Below are positions 1-7,806 of a stretch of DNA of 54,772 bases, piece after piece; position 1 is the first letter of the stretch, and each line of letters opens with the position of its first letter. The DNA lies in assembly GCA_903827245.1 (NCBI GenBank), contig CAIKHO010000070.1:1-54772 (forward strand), written 5' to 3'. The DNA comes from an uncultured Opitutia bacterium. GTDB taxonomy: Bacteria > Verrucomicrobiota > Verrucomicrobiia > Opitutales > Opitutaceae. The notes under the pieces are model-generated. The model ran no database searches. It was not told the origin of the DNA and worked only from the letters and a program-made list of their open reading frames with translations. The translations under genes were made by a program, and so were the position numbers.

Positions 1-27
1 ACCGTTGAGTAAGCACTCTTCGAGCCG

Positions 28-1533
28 ATGAACATCCACCCGACCCGCGAGGCGTTCCTGCGCCTCGCCGCGCAAGGCAACGTCATACCCGTCTACACCG
101 ACCTGATGGCGGACTTCGAGACCCCCGTCTCGGCCTACGCCAAGCTCAAGGCCTCGGGTCCGTCCTACCTGCTCGAGTCGGTCGAGGGCGGCGAAAACCT
201 CTCCCGCTACAGCTTCATCGGCTGCCGGCCCCGCAAGATTTTCGCCTGCGGGCCGCAGACGACCGAGATCCGCGTCCCCGGCCAGCCCACGCGGACCATC
301 CCCACCCCCCCGGACCCGCTGACGCTCATCGAGGACGAGATGCGGGGCTTCAAGCCCGTCGAACTGCCCGGCATGCCCCGTTTCACCGGTGGCGCGGTCG
401 GTTTCATCGGATATGAATACGTGACCCGGATCGAGCCGACGGTGCCGGCGGCCCCGAAGGATGTGCTCGGCCTGCCCCTGCTCTATTTCATGCTGTCGGA
501 CTCGCTGCTGATCTTCGACCGCGCGAAGCAGACCCTCCGGCTTTCCGTTAACGCCCACGTGGGACCGGCCGCTTCGACGAACTCGGGGCAGGCTGCAGGC
601 GAAGCCTATGACGCCGCCGTCGTCGAATTGCAGGCGCTCTATGCGATGCTCCGTCAGCCACGCGAGCTCGCGCCGGCCCCGCTGGTCGAGCCCGGCAAGC
701 TCGCCGTGCCGGCCGGTAATTTCACCCAGCCCCAGTTCGAGCAGACCGTCGAGGCCTGCAAGGAATACATCAAGGCGGGCGACATCATCCAGGTGGTGCC
801 TTCACAGCGGTTTTCCCGGCCGTTTGCCCGCTCGCCCCTCGATCTCTACCGGGCGCTGCGCACGGTCAACCCGTCGCCTTACATGTTCATCCTCGAGACC
901 GGTGACTACGCCATCGTCGGCGCGTCACCCGAGGTCCACGTCCGCCTCACCGACGGCCGCGTGGAAATCCGCCCGATCGCCGGCACCCGCAAGCGCGGCG
1001 CGACCGCGACGGAGGATGCCGCCCTGGAAAAGGAGCTCCTGGCCGATGCCAAGGAGCGCGCCGAGCATCTCATGCTGGTCGACCTCGCCCGCAACGACAT
1101 CGGCCGCGTCTGCCAGTTCGGCTCGATCAAGGTGCCCGAGTACATGGTCGTGGAGCGCTACTCCCACGTCATGCACATTGTGTCGCAGGTCGAGGGCACC
1201 ATCGCCCCGGACAAGTCCGCCTATGACCTCATGCGCGCCACCTTCCCCGCCGGCACCGTCAGCGGCGCTCCCAAGATCCGCGCCATGCAGATCATCGCCG
1301 GCCAGGAGCCGTCACAGCGTGGCTTCTACGCCGGTGCCCTCGGTTATTTCGGCTACGACGGCAATCTCGACTCCTGCATCATGCTGCGCACGTCGCTCTT
1401 GAAGGACGGCCAGATCCATATTCAGGCCGGAGCCGGCATCGTGGCCGACTCCGACCCCGCCTCCGAGTATCAGGAGACCATCAGCAAGGCGTCCGCCCTG
1501 CTCAAGGCCGTCTCCATGGCCGAGCAGTTCTGA
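28..1533 (+). CDS. trpE: Anthranilate synthase component I
   Basis: Converts chorismate to anthranilate, the first committed step of tryptophan synthesis, using ammonia from a TrpG glutaminase. The 501-residue protein has the usual length. The N-terminal domain shows LLESVEGGENLSRYSFIG, part of the tryptophan feedback site in this family. The C-terminal chorismate-binding domain shows PSPYMFILETGDYAIVGASP, PIAGTRKRG, LVDLARNDIGRV and TFPAGTVSGAPKIRAM in the expected order. The start is the first ATG and fits the family N-terminus. No trpG or other trp gene follows within the window, so the glutaminase subunit must be encoded elsewhere or upstream. The gene is followed by a repeat-bearing gap before the sigma factor gene. 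Confidence 0.97.
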   Translation: MNIHPTREAFLRLAAQGNVIPVYTDLMADFETPVSAYAKLKASGPSYLLESVEGGENLSRYSFIGCRPRKIFACGPQTTEIRVPGQPTRTIPTPPDPLTLIEDEMRGFKPVELPGMPRFTGGAVGFIGYEYVTRIEPTVPAAPKDVLGLPLLYFMLSDSLLIFDRAKQTLRLSVNAHVGPAASTNSGQAAGEAYDAAVVELQALYAMLRQPRELAPAPLVEPGKLAVPAGNFTQPQFEQTVEACKEYIKAGDIIQVVPSQRFSRPFARSPLDLYRALRTVNPSPYMFILETGDYAIVGASPEVHVRLTDGRVEIRPIAGTRKRGATATEDAALEKELLADAKERAEHLMLVDLARNDIGRVCQFGSIKVPEYMVVERYSHVMHIVSQVEGTIAPDKSAYDLMRATFPAGTVSGAPKIRAMQIIAGQEPSQRGFYAGALGYFGYDGNLDSCIMLRTSLLKDGQIHIQAGAGIVADSDPASEYQETISKASALLKAVSMAEQF

Positions 1534-1884
1534 GCTGAAAAGATACGCAGCAGGTGTAGCGGGTTGATCCCAACCCGCTGGATGGGAGCGGCTTCGCCGC
1601 GATGCGTTGCGGCCGGCCCATTCCACTTTTTGCTCCGGCGTCGGGAAAAGCGCCGCGCGCACTCCCTGTGCGGTATGAATGGGCAGACGGAGCCATCATT
1701 ATCGTCTCTTTGCGTCACGGTGGCGGGCCCCTCTCGCTCTTTTGTGCCATTATTGCACGTCCCCCTGAGGTGAATTTTCGCAACCTCCTCTGGGACTCGT
1801 TCGTAGTATTCATGGAACGTTTTAGGCTCCCACCGTTCGGAATAAAACACGGCTACCAACGTTCCCATAACTGAAACCACTGCT
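1534..1884. other. Intergenic gap between trpE and the sigma gene
   Basis: About 350 bases. The first third carries an interspersed palindrome (family F, 1551-1612). The rest has lower GC than the neighbouring genes. On the minus strand, roughly 1870 down to 1730, an open frame encodes a hydrophobic stretch (LLLILACIAVVSVMGTLVAV) followed by a charged segment, which resembles a small membrane protein. It runs into the sigma gene start and lacks a clear start codon, so it is not called as a gene. No convincing promoter for the sigma gene could be fixed by eye. Confidence 0.5.
1551..1612. repeat. Interspersed palindrome, family F copy 1
   Basis: The run with GCGGGTTGATCCCAACCCGC, then GGATGGGAGCGGCTTCGCCGC, closely matches a second copy at 20938-21014. 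This copy seems to have lost its right arm. Its position 18 bases after the trpE stop fits an intergenic REP-like element. Confidence 0.7.
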
Positions 1885-2970
1885 ATGCACGCCAAAATCA
1901 AGAGCAACCGGGTGTTTGCCGAGGCCGACGACACCGAAGCAACTTCCAGCGCGGCCACGACCGAGCTGGCTCCCGCGCCCATGGACGCGCCACCTTCCTT
2001 TCTCGAGAAGCCCGACCGGGCTCCGGCCGAGCCCATCGCACACGGCGAGCGCAGTAATCTGCAGCTTTATCTCCAGGAGATCGGCAAGACCGCCCTCCTG
2101 ACCATCGAGGAGGAGGTCGTCCTCGCCCGCCGCATCCGCCGCGGCGACAAGGCCGCCCGCGATCACATGATCTCCGCCAACCTGCGGCTGGTCGTGAAGA
2201 TCGCGATGGATTACAAGGACTTCGGCCTGCCGCTGCTCGACCTCATCAGCGAGGGCAATATCGGCCTGATCAAGGCCGTGGAGCGCTTCGATCCGCGCAA
2301 GGGCGGCAAGCTCTCCACCTATGCCGCCTGGTGGATCAAGCAGTCGATCAAGCGCGCCCTCGCCAACCAGTCCAAGACCATCCGCCTGCCCGTCCACCTC
2401 GTGGACAAGATCTCCAAGATGCGGCGGACCGCCATGGCCCTCACCGAGCAACTCGGCCGTGAGCCCACGGACGAGGAGTTGGCCATCGAGTTGCAGGTGC
2501 CCACCAGCAAGATCGCCCACCTCAAGTCCGTGAGCGTGCGCCCGACGTCGCTCGATGCGCCCATCGGCGAGGACGGCGACTCGTCCACCTTCGGCGAGAT
2601 CGTCGGCGACGAAAATGCTGTCAGCCCCTACGAGAGCCTCAGCGAGCGCAATCTCAACGACGACCTCGGCTCGATGGTCAACTCCCTCGACAAGCGCGAG
2701 GCCGAGATCATCAAGCTCCGCTTCGGCCTCGAGGGCCGCGAGGAACTCACGCTCGAGGAGGTCGGCAAGCGTTTCCACGTCACCCGTGAGCGCATCCGCC
2801 AGCTCGAGTACCTCGCCCTGTCGAAGATGAGGAAGGCCCTTGCCAAGAATGAGGCCCAGCTGACCCGCGACGAAATCGACGAGGGCGACCGCGTGCGCCA
2901 GCGCATGGAGGTCATCCGCGAGTTCATCGAGAACAAGTCACGGAAGCCGGCCAAGGTCGGGAAGAACTGA
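1885..2970 (+). CDS. Sigma-70 family RNA polymerase sigma factor (RpoD/RpoS type, no region 1.1)
   Basis: Directs RNA polymerase to promoters. The 361-residue protein begins with a variable Ala/Pro/Glu-rich tail, then region 1.2 (LQLYLQEIGKTALLTIEEE). Region 2 follows with NLRLVVKIAMDYKDFGLPLL and KLSTYAAWWIKQSIKRAL, then region 3, and region 4 ends with LTLEEVGKRFHVTRERIRQL. It lacks the long acidic region 1.1 and the non-conserved insert of a primary RpoD, so it may be a group 2 (RpoS-like) factor or a short primary sigma; sequence alone does not decide. ATG 1885 is used; an in-frame ATG at 1981 would remove only the variable tail and is possible. A strong terminator follows. Confidence 0.93.
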   Translation: MHAKIKSNRVFAEADDTEATSSAATTELAPAPMDAPPSFLEKPDRAPAEPIAHGERSNLQLYLQEIGKTALLTIEEEVVLARRIRRGDKAARDHMISANLRLVVKIAMDYKDFGLPLLDLISEGNIGLIKAVERFDPRKGGKLSTYAAWWIKQSIKRALANQSKTIRLPVHLVDKISKMRRTAMALTEQLGREPTDEELAIELQVPTSKIAHLKSVSVRPTSLDAPIGEDGDSSTFGEIVGDENAVSPYESLSERNLNDDLGSMVNSLDKREAEIIKLRFGLEGREELTLEEVGKRFHVTRERIRQLEYLALSKMRKALAKNEAQLTRDEIDEGDRVRQRMEVIREFIENKSRKPAKVGKN

Positions 2971-2989
2971 CTTCGCAAGCACTCACGCA

Positions 2990-3016
2990 GGGCCGGTCTC
3001 CGACCGGCCCTTTTTT
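2990..3016 (+). terminator. Rho-independent terminator after the sigma gene
   Basis: A perfect hairpin with arms GGGCCGGTC and GACCGGCCC and a 3-base loop is followed by six T residues, 20 bases after the sigma stop codon. Confidence 0.93.
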
Positions 3017-3102
3017 GTGTCCGCAACCGGGATCCCGGGTTGGTCGCTGGCGCTCCGCCGCTTCAGAAACAGGCCCGGGTAAATCGGCCGGTACGTCAAC
3101 CA

Positions 3103-3195
3103 ACACACCCCGCCCTGTCGGGCACCCCTCTTCTTAGAGGGGATCCAATCTGTTCCCCTCTATTAAGAGGGGTGGCGCTACGCGCCGGGGTGTGT
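3103..3195. repeat. Interspersed palindrome, family B copy 1 (uninterrupted)
   Basis: Outer arms ACACACCCCG and CGGGGTGTGT enclose inner arms CACCCCTCTTCTTAGAGGGG and CCCCTCTATTAAGAGGGGTG. It touches the pheA stop codon (3195-3197) and lies between two convergent genes. A second copy at 23534-23768 has the same arms but is split by another element. It could act as a bidirectional transcription stop; that is an inference. Confidence 0.85.
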
Positions 3196-4274
3196 CAGCT
3201 CGCCGCCGGATAACTCCCGAGCCACTTCACCATCGGGCAGAATTGCTTCAGCTCCACCAGGGCCGCCTTCATTGTCGCATCCTCGTAGTGGCCGGTGACG
3301 TCGATGAAGAAGTAATAGTCCCACGGGCGCTTCTTGCTCGGGCGCGACTCGATCTTGGAGAGGTTGATGCCGCGCTCGGCGAGCGGCATCAGCATCTTCA
3401 GCAGCGAGCCGGAATGGGCCGCGGCCTCGTCGCCGAGCGAGATCAGGAAACTGGTCATGTCGCGCCCGTTGCCGGCCGGGCCGGAGGGTTTCCGGCCGAT
3501 CACGAAAAACCGCGTGGTGTTGTCCGCCTTGTCCTGGATGTTTTTCTCGACGACCGGCACCCCGTAGAATTGGGCCGCGAGTTCGCCCGCAATCGCCGCC
3601 GCCCCCGGCTCCGCCTTGGCGATCTGCACCGCCCGCGAGGTGCTGGGTGCATCGATCAGTTGCGCGTGCGGCAGGTGACGCTGCAGCCAGTTGCGGCACT
3701 GCGCCAGCGCCTGGTCCTTGGAATAAACCTTCGTGATCTTGTCCAGCGGCGTGGCCGAGATCAGCGCATGCGCGATCTCCAGGTGAATCTGCGCCACAAT
3801 CTTGAGGTCACTCTCGACAAAGCTGTCGAGCGCCTCGCGCACCGAGCCCTCCGTAGAGTTTTCGATCGGGATCACGGCGTAGTCGACCTCGCCTTTTTCC
3901 ACTGCCGTGAAGATGTCGCTCACCGTCGTCAGCGCCTCGTAGTGCACGCTCGCCCCGAATTTCTTCATCGCGGCCGCGTGCGTGTTGCTCGCCTCGGGCC
4001 CCAGATAGGCGATCGACAGCGGCTTCTCCAGCGCGATGGCGGCCGACATGATCTCGCGGTAGATGGCGTGCAGCGCCTCCTGCTTGATCGGTCCCTGGTT
4101 GAGCTCCGTCACCTTGCGCAGGACTGCGTCCTCCCGCTCGGCCACGTAGATCTGCCCGCCCGCGCTGCGCTTGAGCTTGCCGATCTCCGCCGCGAGGGCG
4201 AGTCGCTCGTTCAGCAGCTCCACGATCCGGCGGTCCAGCCCGTCGATCTTTTCGCGTATCGGCCCGAGGTCCAT
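3195..4274 (-). CDS. pheA: Bifunctional chorismate mutase / prephenate dehydratase
   Basis: Converts chorismate to prephenate and then to phenylpyruvate for phenylalanine synthesis. The 359 residues fit the P-protein: an AroQ chorismate mutase domain (residues 1 to about 85, starting IREKIDGLDRRIVELLNER), a prephenate dehydratase domain (about 87-265, with IAYLGPEASNTHAA, IPIENSTEGSV and DNTTRFFVIG), and a C-terminal ACT domain with the ESRP motif that binds phenylalanine for feedback control. It starts 4 bases after the scpB stop, so the two genes are almost surely co-transcribed and translationally coupled. It converges with the sigma factor gene across palindrome B1. Confidence 0.97.
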   Translation of the reverse strand: MDLGPIREKIDGLDRRIVELLNERLALAAEIGKLKRSAGGQIYVAEREDAVLRKVTELNQGPIKQEALHAIYREIMSAAIALEKPLSIAYLGPEASNTHAAAMKKFGASVHYEALTTVSDIFTAVEKGEVDYAVIPIENSTEGSVREALDSFVESDLKIVAQIHLEIAHALISATPLDKITKVYSKDQALAQCRNWLQRHLPHAQLIDAPSTSRAVQIAKAEPGAAAIAGELAAQFYGVPVVEKNIQDKADNTTRFFVIGRKPSGPAGNGRDMTSFLISLGDEAAAHSGSLLKMLMPLAERGINLSKIESRPSKKRPWDYYFFIDVTGHYEDATMKAALVELKQFCPMVKWLGSYPAAS

Positions 4275-4278
4275 GGGA

Positions 4279-5142
4279 TCAGGTGGTCGGCGTGCCGTCG
4301 GCGGGCGCGGCTGTTTCCGCTGGGGCGGCCTCGAGCGACATTTGCTCGTCGCCGGGCAGGCCCATCTCGGCGTCGCCCAGCTTGGTCGGGTTCATCGCAT
4401 TCTGCAGCCAGTCGTCGAGCTGGCGCGTGGACAGCACGTCCGAGGCCGGCAGCTCGTCCACCGACTTGATGCCAATGAACTCAAGGAAGTGGTCGGTCGT
4501 CGCATATTGCAGCGGCCGCCCCGGCAGGTCGGCCCGGCCGGTGATGTAGATCAGCTCGCGCTCGATCAGCTTGTTGATGCCCGCCTCGGCCGACACCCCG
4601 CGGATCGCCTCGATCTCGCCCCGGGTGACCGGCTGCCGGTAGGCCACCACCGCCAGGGTCTCCAGCGACGAGGGCGAAAGCTTCAAGGGCGGCGGCTCCG
4701 ACCGCAGGATGCGCACCCAGCGCGCGAAACGGGGATCCGTGACGAGCCGGTAGCCGCTCGCGCCGTCGATCAGCAGCAGGCCTTGGTCCGCCTGACGCAG
4801 CTCGACCGCGATCTCATCCATCACCTCGCGAATCTGCGTGGCCGTGACCAGTGAAGGCACCTCGCTGTAAAGCTCCGGATCCGCCGGCGGCTCCGCCACC
4901 AACTCCGCCGCCTCTTCCACGGGCGACCCCGTGGCCGATGCAGCCTCCGAAACTTCACTCGCCCCCCGACCCTCGCCCTCGCCACTCGGCGCAGCCGCCC
5001 CCTCGCCACCCGGCGCAGCCGCGAGCGGCAGCTGGTCTGCATCATGAAAACGCGTGAAAGCGGCCTGGATATCCTTGATCGCCAGCGGCTGGTTGGAGGA
5101 GAAGAGCAGCGCCCGGAGCACTCGTTTTAGGTTGAAAGCCAT
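4279..5142 (-). CDS. scpB: Segregation and condensation protein B
   Basis: ScpB is the winged-helix (kleite) partner that binds the ScpA kleisin in the SMC condensin complex and helps compact and segregate chromosomes. The core motifs are seen: LRALLFSSNQPLAIKDIQAA at the start, then LETLAVVAYRQPVTRGEIEA and LIERELIYITGRADLPGRP typical of the second winged helix. At 287 residues it is longer than usual (about 180-220). The extra length is an Ala/Gly/Glu-rich linker at about residues 42-90 inside the first winged-helix region, and a low-complexity acidic tail. scpA is not adjacent; pheA follows after 4 bases. The linker may make the N-terminal domain looser than in the usual protein. Confidence 0.95.
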   Translation of the reverse strand: MAFNLKRVLRALLFSSNQPLAIKDIQAAFTRFHDADQLPLAAAPGGEGAAAPSGEGEGRGASEVSEAASATGSPVEEAAELVAEPPADPELYSEVPSLVTATQIREVMDEIAVELRQADQGLLLIDGASGYRLVTDPRFARWVRILRSEPPPLKLSPSSLETLAVVAYRQPVTRGEIEAIRGVSAEAGINKLIERELIYITGRADLPGRPLQYATTDHFLEFIGIKSVDELPASDVLSTRQLDDWLQNAMNPTKLGDAEMGLPGDEQMSLEAAPAETAAPADGTPTT

Positions 5143-5231
5143 GCGGTAAAAGCGGGGTCAGTGAATGCGTTGCGTCCAAGCCGAAGCAAACACTAAAACG
5201 CCTCCGGCCAGACGGTAAGATTCGGGGATGA

Positions 5232-5375
5232 TTTCGCGCAGAGGTGCGGTGGCGCAGAGCGAGCCAGCTGAAGAGAAATAGGCCTGGCGATTTCTGGATT
5301 GGACGATCCATCAAGGCCCCCGAATCCCAAGGCATTTACGTCCTCGCTCTGCGCCCCTGCGCCTCTGCGCGAAAC
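5232..5375. repeat. Interspersed palindrome, family I copy (long loop)
   Basis: Left arm TTTCGCGCAGAGGTGCGG continuing GGCGCAGAGCG pairs with the right arm CGCTCTGCGCCCCTGCGCC continuing TCTGCGCGAAA, across about 80 bases. It fills most of the gap between the divergent scpB and ilvD genes (5143-5470), so promoters for both must lie in or beside it. No other gene is seen in that gap. Confidence 0.75.
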
Positions 5376-5470
5376 CTGTTCGGGCTTTCTCATCGCCCAC
5401 TGTACCGCCCGCCCCGAAAGCACGCTTGCCCGCCACCGGCCCCTTTGGTCTGCTGCGCCTTTCTTTCCTC

Positions 5471-7171
5471 ATGAGCACCAAACCCGATCCCCTTCGCCCC
5501 CACTCTTCCATCCTCACCGATGGCCCCGCCCGCGCCGGTGCGCGCTCCATGCTGCGGCCCGTCGGCTTCTCCGACGCCGATTTCAAGAAGCCCATCGTCG
5601 GCATCGCCTCCCTCTGGTCCATGGTCACGCCGTGCAACATGCACCTCGACAAGCTCGCCCTTGAAGCCGAGGCGGGCGCCAACGCCGCCGGCGGCAAGGC
5701 CATCGTCTTCGGCACCATCACCATTTCCGACGGCATCAGCATGGGCACGCTCGGCATGCGTTACTCGCTCGTCTCCCGCGAGGTCATCGCCGACTCCATC
5801 GAGACCGTCTCCGCCTGCGAGGGCTTCGACGCCGTCGTCACCGTCGGCGCCTGCGACAAGAACATGCCCGGCTGCCTCATGGCCCTCGCCCGTCTCAATC
5901 GCCCCGGCGTCTTCGTCTACGGCGGCACCATTCTCCCCGGCATCCACCCCGGCTCCCACAAGGAATGCGACATCGTCTCCGTCTACGAAGCCATCGGCCA
6001 GCACGCCGCCGGCAAGATCGACGACTCCGGACTCACCCAGATCGAAAAGGCCGGCGTCCCTGGCCCCGGCTCCTGCGGCGGCATGTACACCGCCAACACC
6101 ATGGCCTCCGCCATCGAGGCCCTCGGCATGTCGCTCCCGAATTCCTCCGCCCAGATCGCCATTGGCGAGGAGAAGAAGGCCGACTGCCGCAACGCCGGCG
6201 CCGCCGCCGTCGCCCTGCTCAAGGCCGGCATCAAGCCGCGCGACATCATGACGAAAAAGGCGTTCGAGAACGCCATCACTGTCGCCATCGCCCTCGGCGG
6301 CTCGACCAACTGCGTCCTTCACCTCCTCGCGATGGCCCACTCCGCCAATGTGAAGCTCTCGATCGACGACTTCACCCGCGTCGGCAAACGCGTGCCCGTC
6401 CTTGCCGACCTCAAGCCTTCCGGCAAATACGGCATGGTCCACCTCACGCGCATCGGCGGCCTGCCGCCGCTCATGAAGGTGTTGCTCGACCAGGGTCTGC
6501 TCCATGGCGACTGCATCACCGTCACCGGCAAGACCGTCGCCGAGAATCTCCGCGACGTTAAGCCCTACCCGACCGACCAGGACGTCGTCCGCCCGTTCAA
6601 CAATCCGATCAAGAAGGACAGCCACCTCCGCATTCTCTACGGCAACCTCGCCCCGACCGGCGCGGTCGCGAAGATCTCCGGCAAGGAAGGCCTCACCTTC
6701 ACCGGCACGGCGATCGTCTTCGAGGACGAGTTCAAGGCGCTCGACGCCATCCTCGCCGGCAAGGTGAAGGCCGGCCACGTCGTAGTCATTCGCAACTCCG
6801 GCCCCAAGGGCGGCCCCGGCATGCCCGAGATGCTCGCGCCGACCAGCGCCATCATGGGCCGCGGCCTCGGCGCCTCGGTCGCGCTGATCACCGACGGCCG
6901 TTTCTCCGGCGGCACGCACGGCTTCGTCGTCGGCCACGTCACCCCCGAGGCCTTCGTCGGCGGCCCGATCGCGCTCCTGAAGAACGGCGACACCATCACG
7001 ATCGACGCCGTGAAGAACGAACTCCGCACGGACGTCCCCGCCAAGGAACTCGCCGCCCGCCGCAAGAAGTGGAAGCAGAAGAAGCCCGTGGAAACCCGCG
7101 GCGTCCTCGCCAAATACGCGAGCCACGTGACGAGTGCATCCGAGGGCGCGGTGACGGATAAGAATCTCTAG
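5471..7171 (+). CDS. ilvD: Dihydroxy-acid dehydratase
   Basis: Dehydrates 2,3-dihydroxy-isovalerate and 2,3-dihydroxy-3-methylvalerate, the penultimate step of valine and isoleucine synthesis; an iron-sulfur enzyme. The 566-residue protein carries the three cysteine sites of the IlvD/Edd family: [25 protein letters not shown] and [14 protein letters not shown]. The C-terminal signature is [19 protein letters not shown]. The frame is open from 5426, but ATG 5471 gives the normal N-terminus ([20 protein letters not shown]); the upstream 15 codons look non-coding. It stands alone, with no other ilv or leu gene nearby. Confidence 0.97.
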   Translation: MSTKPDPLRPHSSILTDGPARAGARSMLRPVGFSDADFKKPIVGIASLWSMVTPCNMHLDKLALEAEAGANAAGGKAIVFGTITISDGISMGTLGMRYSLVSREVIADSIETVSACEGFDAVVTVGACDKNMPGCLMALARLNRPGVFVYGGTILPGIHPGSHKECDIVSVYEAIGQHAAGKIDDSGLTQIEKAGVPGPGSCGGMYTANTMASAIEALGMSLPNSSAQIAIGEEKKADCRNAGAAAVALLKAGIKPRDIMTKKAFENAITVAIALGGSTNCVLHLLAMAHSANVKLSIDDFTRVGKRVPVLADLKPSGKYGMVHLTRIGGLPPLMKVLLDQGLLHGDCITVTGKTVAENLRDVKPYPTDQDVVRPFNNPIKKDSHLRILYGNLAPTGAVAKISGKEGLTFTGTAIVFEDEFKALDAILAGKVKAGHVVVIRNSGPKGGPGMPEMLAPTSAIMGRGLGASVALITDGRFSGGTHGFVVGHVTPEAFVGGPIALLKNGDTITIDAVKNELRTDVPAKELAARRKKWKQKKPVETRGVLAKYASHVTSASEGAVTDKNL

Positions 7172-7313
7172 GGCGGATCTCGACCTAAAGCGGAGAATTA
7201 TCGTTGGGGCGAACTCGCGAGCGTCTCCTCCAGTCGGGGAGCGTGCGCGACGGAGGGCTTGGCATTTTCGACAAGGCCGCAAAGCTAACGGGCTGTCCGC
7301 TCTCATTTCCCCT

Positions 7314-7457
7314 ATGAAACTCGCTGTCGTTCATCTCAGTGATCTCCATCTCAAAACGCCCAACGATCCCGGGATTGAAAAATTGCCCGCAGTCGCAACT
7401 GCAATCCAGAATTCTTTTGTCGGTTACGATATGCAACCTACCCCGGCGGAATGGTAA
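7314..7457 (+). pseudogene. Truncated calcineurin-like metallophosphoesterase (N-terminal stub)
   Basis: The 47-codon frame starts at an ATG and reads MKLAVVHLSDLHLKTPND at its N-terminus. HLSDLH is the first metal-binding motif (D-x-H) of calcineurin-like phosphoesterases, and its place within ten residues of the start is normal for the family. The similarity stops near residue 39 (SFVGYD), then eight unrelated codons lead to a stop. The family usually needs about 250 or more residues and four more motifs, none of which occur downstream in any frame I could read. This is therefore a 3-prime-deleted gene, probably left by the rearrangement that placed the lyase cluster here. Its codon use is more AT-rich than ilvD. 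Confidence 0.72.
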
Positions 7458-7631
7458 CCGACCCCATTGGCCCAGCTTCCGGAACCCAACGAATCGCGCG
7501 CGGGGGAACTCGAAGCAGCTACGCCTTTGAATGTGGTTCCGGCATGCGCAATCCGCTTCCGCCTGCGGTGCGCGACCGCGCCACGGGATTTCGCCTCGCT
7601 CTGACATCTGCCCCATAGACTGTGTCCTCCG

Positions 7632-7733
7632 CGTGAAATTCCGGGTTCCGATCCCGACACGTTGCCTTACTCCGCGGCTCAGCGCCTCTGCGCGAAACCC
7701 GCTTGGAATGATCGATCCCAAACCGTACCACGA
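7632..7733. repeat. Repeat module J copy 1
   Basis: Runs from GTGAAATTCCGGGTTCCG through CCTTACTCCGCGGCT and CTCTGCGCGAAACC to ACCACGAC. A copy at 18252-18353 has the same blocks in the same order and spacing, with roughly three quarters of bases matching by eye. Both copies lie 50-75 bases upstream of a coding start. Confidence 0.75.
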
Positions 7734-7740
7734 CGCGCGG

Positions 7741-7806
7741 TCCAAAATCCCGGTTCACGCGTCTTGCTGGGGAGTAAACGCCCTGCCTCAAGAATTCCGC
7801 CCCGCC
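7741..7806 (+). repeat. Leader block shared by the first two PL4 genes, copy 1
   Basis: Shares TCCRAAATCCCGG, ACGCGTCTTGCTG and CCCCGCCATGC with 10280-10346 at nearly the same distance from the start codon. This shows that the tandem duplication of the lyase genes included the upstream region, which may carry their promoter or ribosome-binding region. Confidence 0.7.

Larger units (their letters stand above)
7172..7806. other. Remnant- and repeat-rich gap upstream of the PL4 cluster
   Basis: This 635-base stretch holds no complete gene. It has a 47-codon metallophosphoesterase stub (7314-7457), a stretch without a recognised feature (7458-7631), a repeat module shared with 18252-18353 (7632-7733) and a block shared with the region before the second lyase (7741-7806). 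The stub is less GC-rich than the neighbours. Confidence 0.7.

Noticed and set aside
1564-1874. Short plus-strand frames in the gap before the sigma gene
   Set aside because: They run through family F repeat and lack any start context or motif.
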